Below are positions 62,400 through 64,000 of a DNA stretch of 64,000 bases, one piece after another. The stretch comes from Candidula unifasciata (Eukaryota; Mollusca; Gastropoda; Stylommatophora; Geomitridae): NCBI GenBank assembly GCA_905116865.2, contig CAJHNH020001114.1, forward strand, positions 152,501-216,500, written 5' to 3'. A model generated the notes under the pieces. The model made no database searches. It saw only the letters and a program-made list of their open reading frames with translations, and was not told the DNA's origin. Made by a program: the position numbers and the translations under genes. The first letter of the stretch is position 1. The number at the start of each line of letters is the position of its first letter.

Positions 62400-63585
62400 G
62401 CAGTATACTTCTTTGGGGTTTTTATGTGTTAGAACACTCTTGATATGTTTCCATATATTTAAACCATTTCACTTGTTGGTTTTCAGAATCCATTAGAACT
62501 GGTAATGTAGAATACTCTTTAAGCAATCAGTTAAGTTATTGCGAGGGAAAACTAGTTTAATATTAGTCAGCTCCAAAAAAACACTATACATGGGTTAGCA
62601 TCAGAAATGTGTTAGGACCTTCATAAATCCAGGATTTATACTAGTATAGATAGAAAATGGTAATGACATGATACATGCAAGGTGACCAGACACCTTTTAT
62701 AGGTGTGACACAAGTACAATTGTTATTTGTGCCCGGTGTACCCACACTTCCATGAACATGTAAACGCTGATGACCTTGTTCCAGTTCTTAAATAATGTTT
62801 ATTTAAGAAACTCTTGATAACTGCAAAGTTAGTATGTTTATTTAAGAACTCATGATAACTGCAAAGTTAGTATGGCTTCCGCACAACGTTATCGACTACT
62901 GAGTAGCCACAGGTTTTATTCGTATGGTTCATAAGCACACTAATCTCAGGTAGTCACTGGCTAAATACATCAACAGTACGCTGGTATAGCTGATCACAAA
63001 CTCATCCTCGCAATATGAACAAAGTCATGAGAGGCTAGCTGATGCCTCTATAGCAATAATTACGTATCCTCCTAACTACTACACTTAACTTTATAATCCG
63101 GCTATACAACAGAAAACACTTGTCACCAGTATGAATAACCACTACTGTTCTGTTCACAATTTTAAATCCAGTCCATTCCAAGCGAAAAACAATTCCCACC
63201 TTTTGAAAGGGCCCCAAACAAACACATCCGTTCACTGGACTGTCCAACTACTAACTGCCGTGTGTCACTCTACCTGTTTGTCCAGTCCCCCTGTAACCTC
63301 CCCACTCAGTTACCTGTTTCGCCGTGCGGCTCTACACACAACCCGTCTGACCAGTAATTGACCTGTCTGCTGTTATGAGTCAGTCTAGTCAATGTTTGTC
63401 TTTATCTCTCAGTGTGTGGTAAGGTTGACTCATGACAATACAGCTGTACAGGTAATGGGCCAAATCAAAGTTTACGTGTATGAGCAGCCACTCTTTCAAG
63501 AGTGTCACCATCAGTGATGCAGTCAAAGTCAGAATCCTACAAATGTAACACCATCTTCAGCAGATTTTAAGCTAGTCTGAAAAAG
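62400..63585. other. Downstream flank
   Basis: A 34-bp duplication with TGATAACTGCAAAGTTAGTA near 62815-62875. CpG is more frequent from about 62.7 kb. No gene recognised. Confidence 0.4.
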
Positions 63586-63589
63586 GAGC

Positions 63590-63832
63590 ATGCTAAATAC
63601 ATGCGATGGTAACAATGGTCCTGAAATTCCATGCTCTAATTGTGGAAGACGATTCTTAACGCGAGCGGGCCTTGCTAGTCACACTTGCCATCGCCATGGA
63701 GATGTGATTCCCATGCCTCCAACACATCATAACACTATCATCTGGAAAGATGAAAACCAGCTAACAAAACAAAATATACAAAAATTAAAATTTACAAAAT
63801 GTATCTCTACAGATAAATGTAAATGTTCATGA
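63590..63832 (+). pseudogene. LINE-like C2H2 finger segment
   Basis: Open segment with IPCSNCGRRFLTRAGLASHT followed by CHRHGD. The single C2H2 finger with GRRFxxRxGLxSH is the form found at the very C-terminus of many RTE-type LINE proteins, so I read it as transposon-derived. A small host zinc-finger protein cannot be excluded. Confidence 0.5.
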
Positions 63833-63844
63833 GCAGTCTTCCTA

Positions 63845-64000
63845 TAGATACTGCTTTATGCATGTGTAACATGGACAGCATACCAAGACCATACACAGCA
63901 GCTGAATTACTTTCACAGAATCTCTTCACAAATCGTGACCAAAACATTGCAGGGACTTGATTACTACCACCACATGGCATGGACTGTCAAAGAGGAAAGA
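63845..64000 (+). pseudogene. RTE-like LINE RT fragment, runs off the window
   Basis: Reads LLYACVTWTAYQDHTQQLNY then FHRISSQIV, the LLYGCETWTxYxxHxxxLxxFH block of RTE-type RTs. It should lie before the finger segment in an intact element, but here it comes after it. The copy continues past 64000. Confidence 0.5.

Larger units (their letters stand above)
60925..62400 (+). other. Probable 3' UTR and downstream region
   Basis: Starts after the cyclase stop. AATAAA at 61436-61441 is the first canonical poly(A) signal and ATTAAA at 62383-62388 is a second candidate. CpG stays rare to about 62.6 kb, which fits a transcript reaching the second signal. The exact end cannot be set without RNA data. 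Confidence 0.5.

Overview
This is a stretch of animal nuclear genome, most likely from a mollusc and probably a gastropod. The evidence is large GT-AG introns, dense mini- and microsatellites, several tRNA-derived SINEs, and fragments of RTE-like and I/Nimbus/Jockey-like LINEs. The species cannot be named from the sequence alone. There are no bacterial-type operons, no CRISPR array and no intact tRNA or rRNA gene.

The only host gene I can support runs left to right on the + strand from 20015 to 60924. It is the 3' part of a membrane adenylyl cyclase of the type 9 (ADCY9/AC9) group. Eight exons join in perfect frame (20015-20098, 23269-23399, 25805-25870, 28445-28547, 46807-46886, 52283-52398, 56255-56468, 59674-60924) and encode 680 complete codons. 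These cover the end of the C1a domain, a short C1b linker, the second six-helix membrane module and the complete C2 catalytic half-domain, followed by a stop only ten residues after the C2 core. The exons for the N-terminus, the first membrane module and most of C1a were not found. They should lie to the left, either outside the window or unrecognised within 1-20000. The 3' UTR probably runs to about 61450 or 62400.

Layout. 1-20014: upstream intron or flank, rich in CpG, packed with satellites, three copies of one SINE family, other SINEs and two RTE-like LINE tails. 20015-28547: exons 1-4 of the visible part. 28548-46806: an 18 kb intron with four large minisatellites, a LINE fragment embedded in one of them, and a 2.8 kb I/Nimbus-like LINE that itself carries a 521 bp inverted-repeat element. 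46807-60924: exons 5-8, separated by introns that are largely minisatellite plus decayed LINE RNase H fragments. 60925-62400: 3' UTR region with an array of palindromic repeats. 62700-64000: flank ending in another decayed LINE.

Three observations stand out. First, six of the eight exons have a minisatellite within about 5-185 bp of a splice site, and one 3' splice site appears to be the last, mutated unit of its array. Second, the cyclase has Leu and Ser at the two C2 positions whose Tyr and Ala make mammalian AC9 insensitive to forskolin, and it lacks the long C2b tail. Third, CpG looks depleted from about 18.7 to 62.6 kb, a domain that closely brackets the visible exons. All of this was judged by eye, without alignment or database search.
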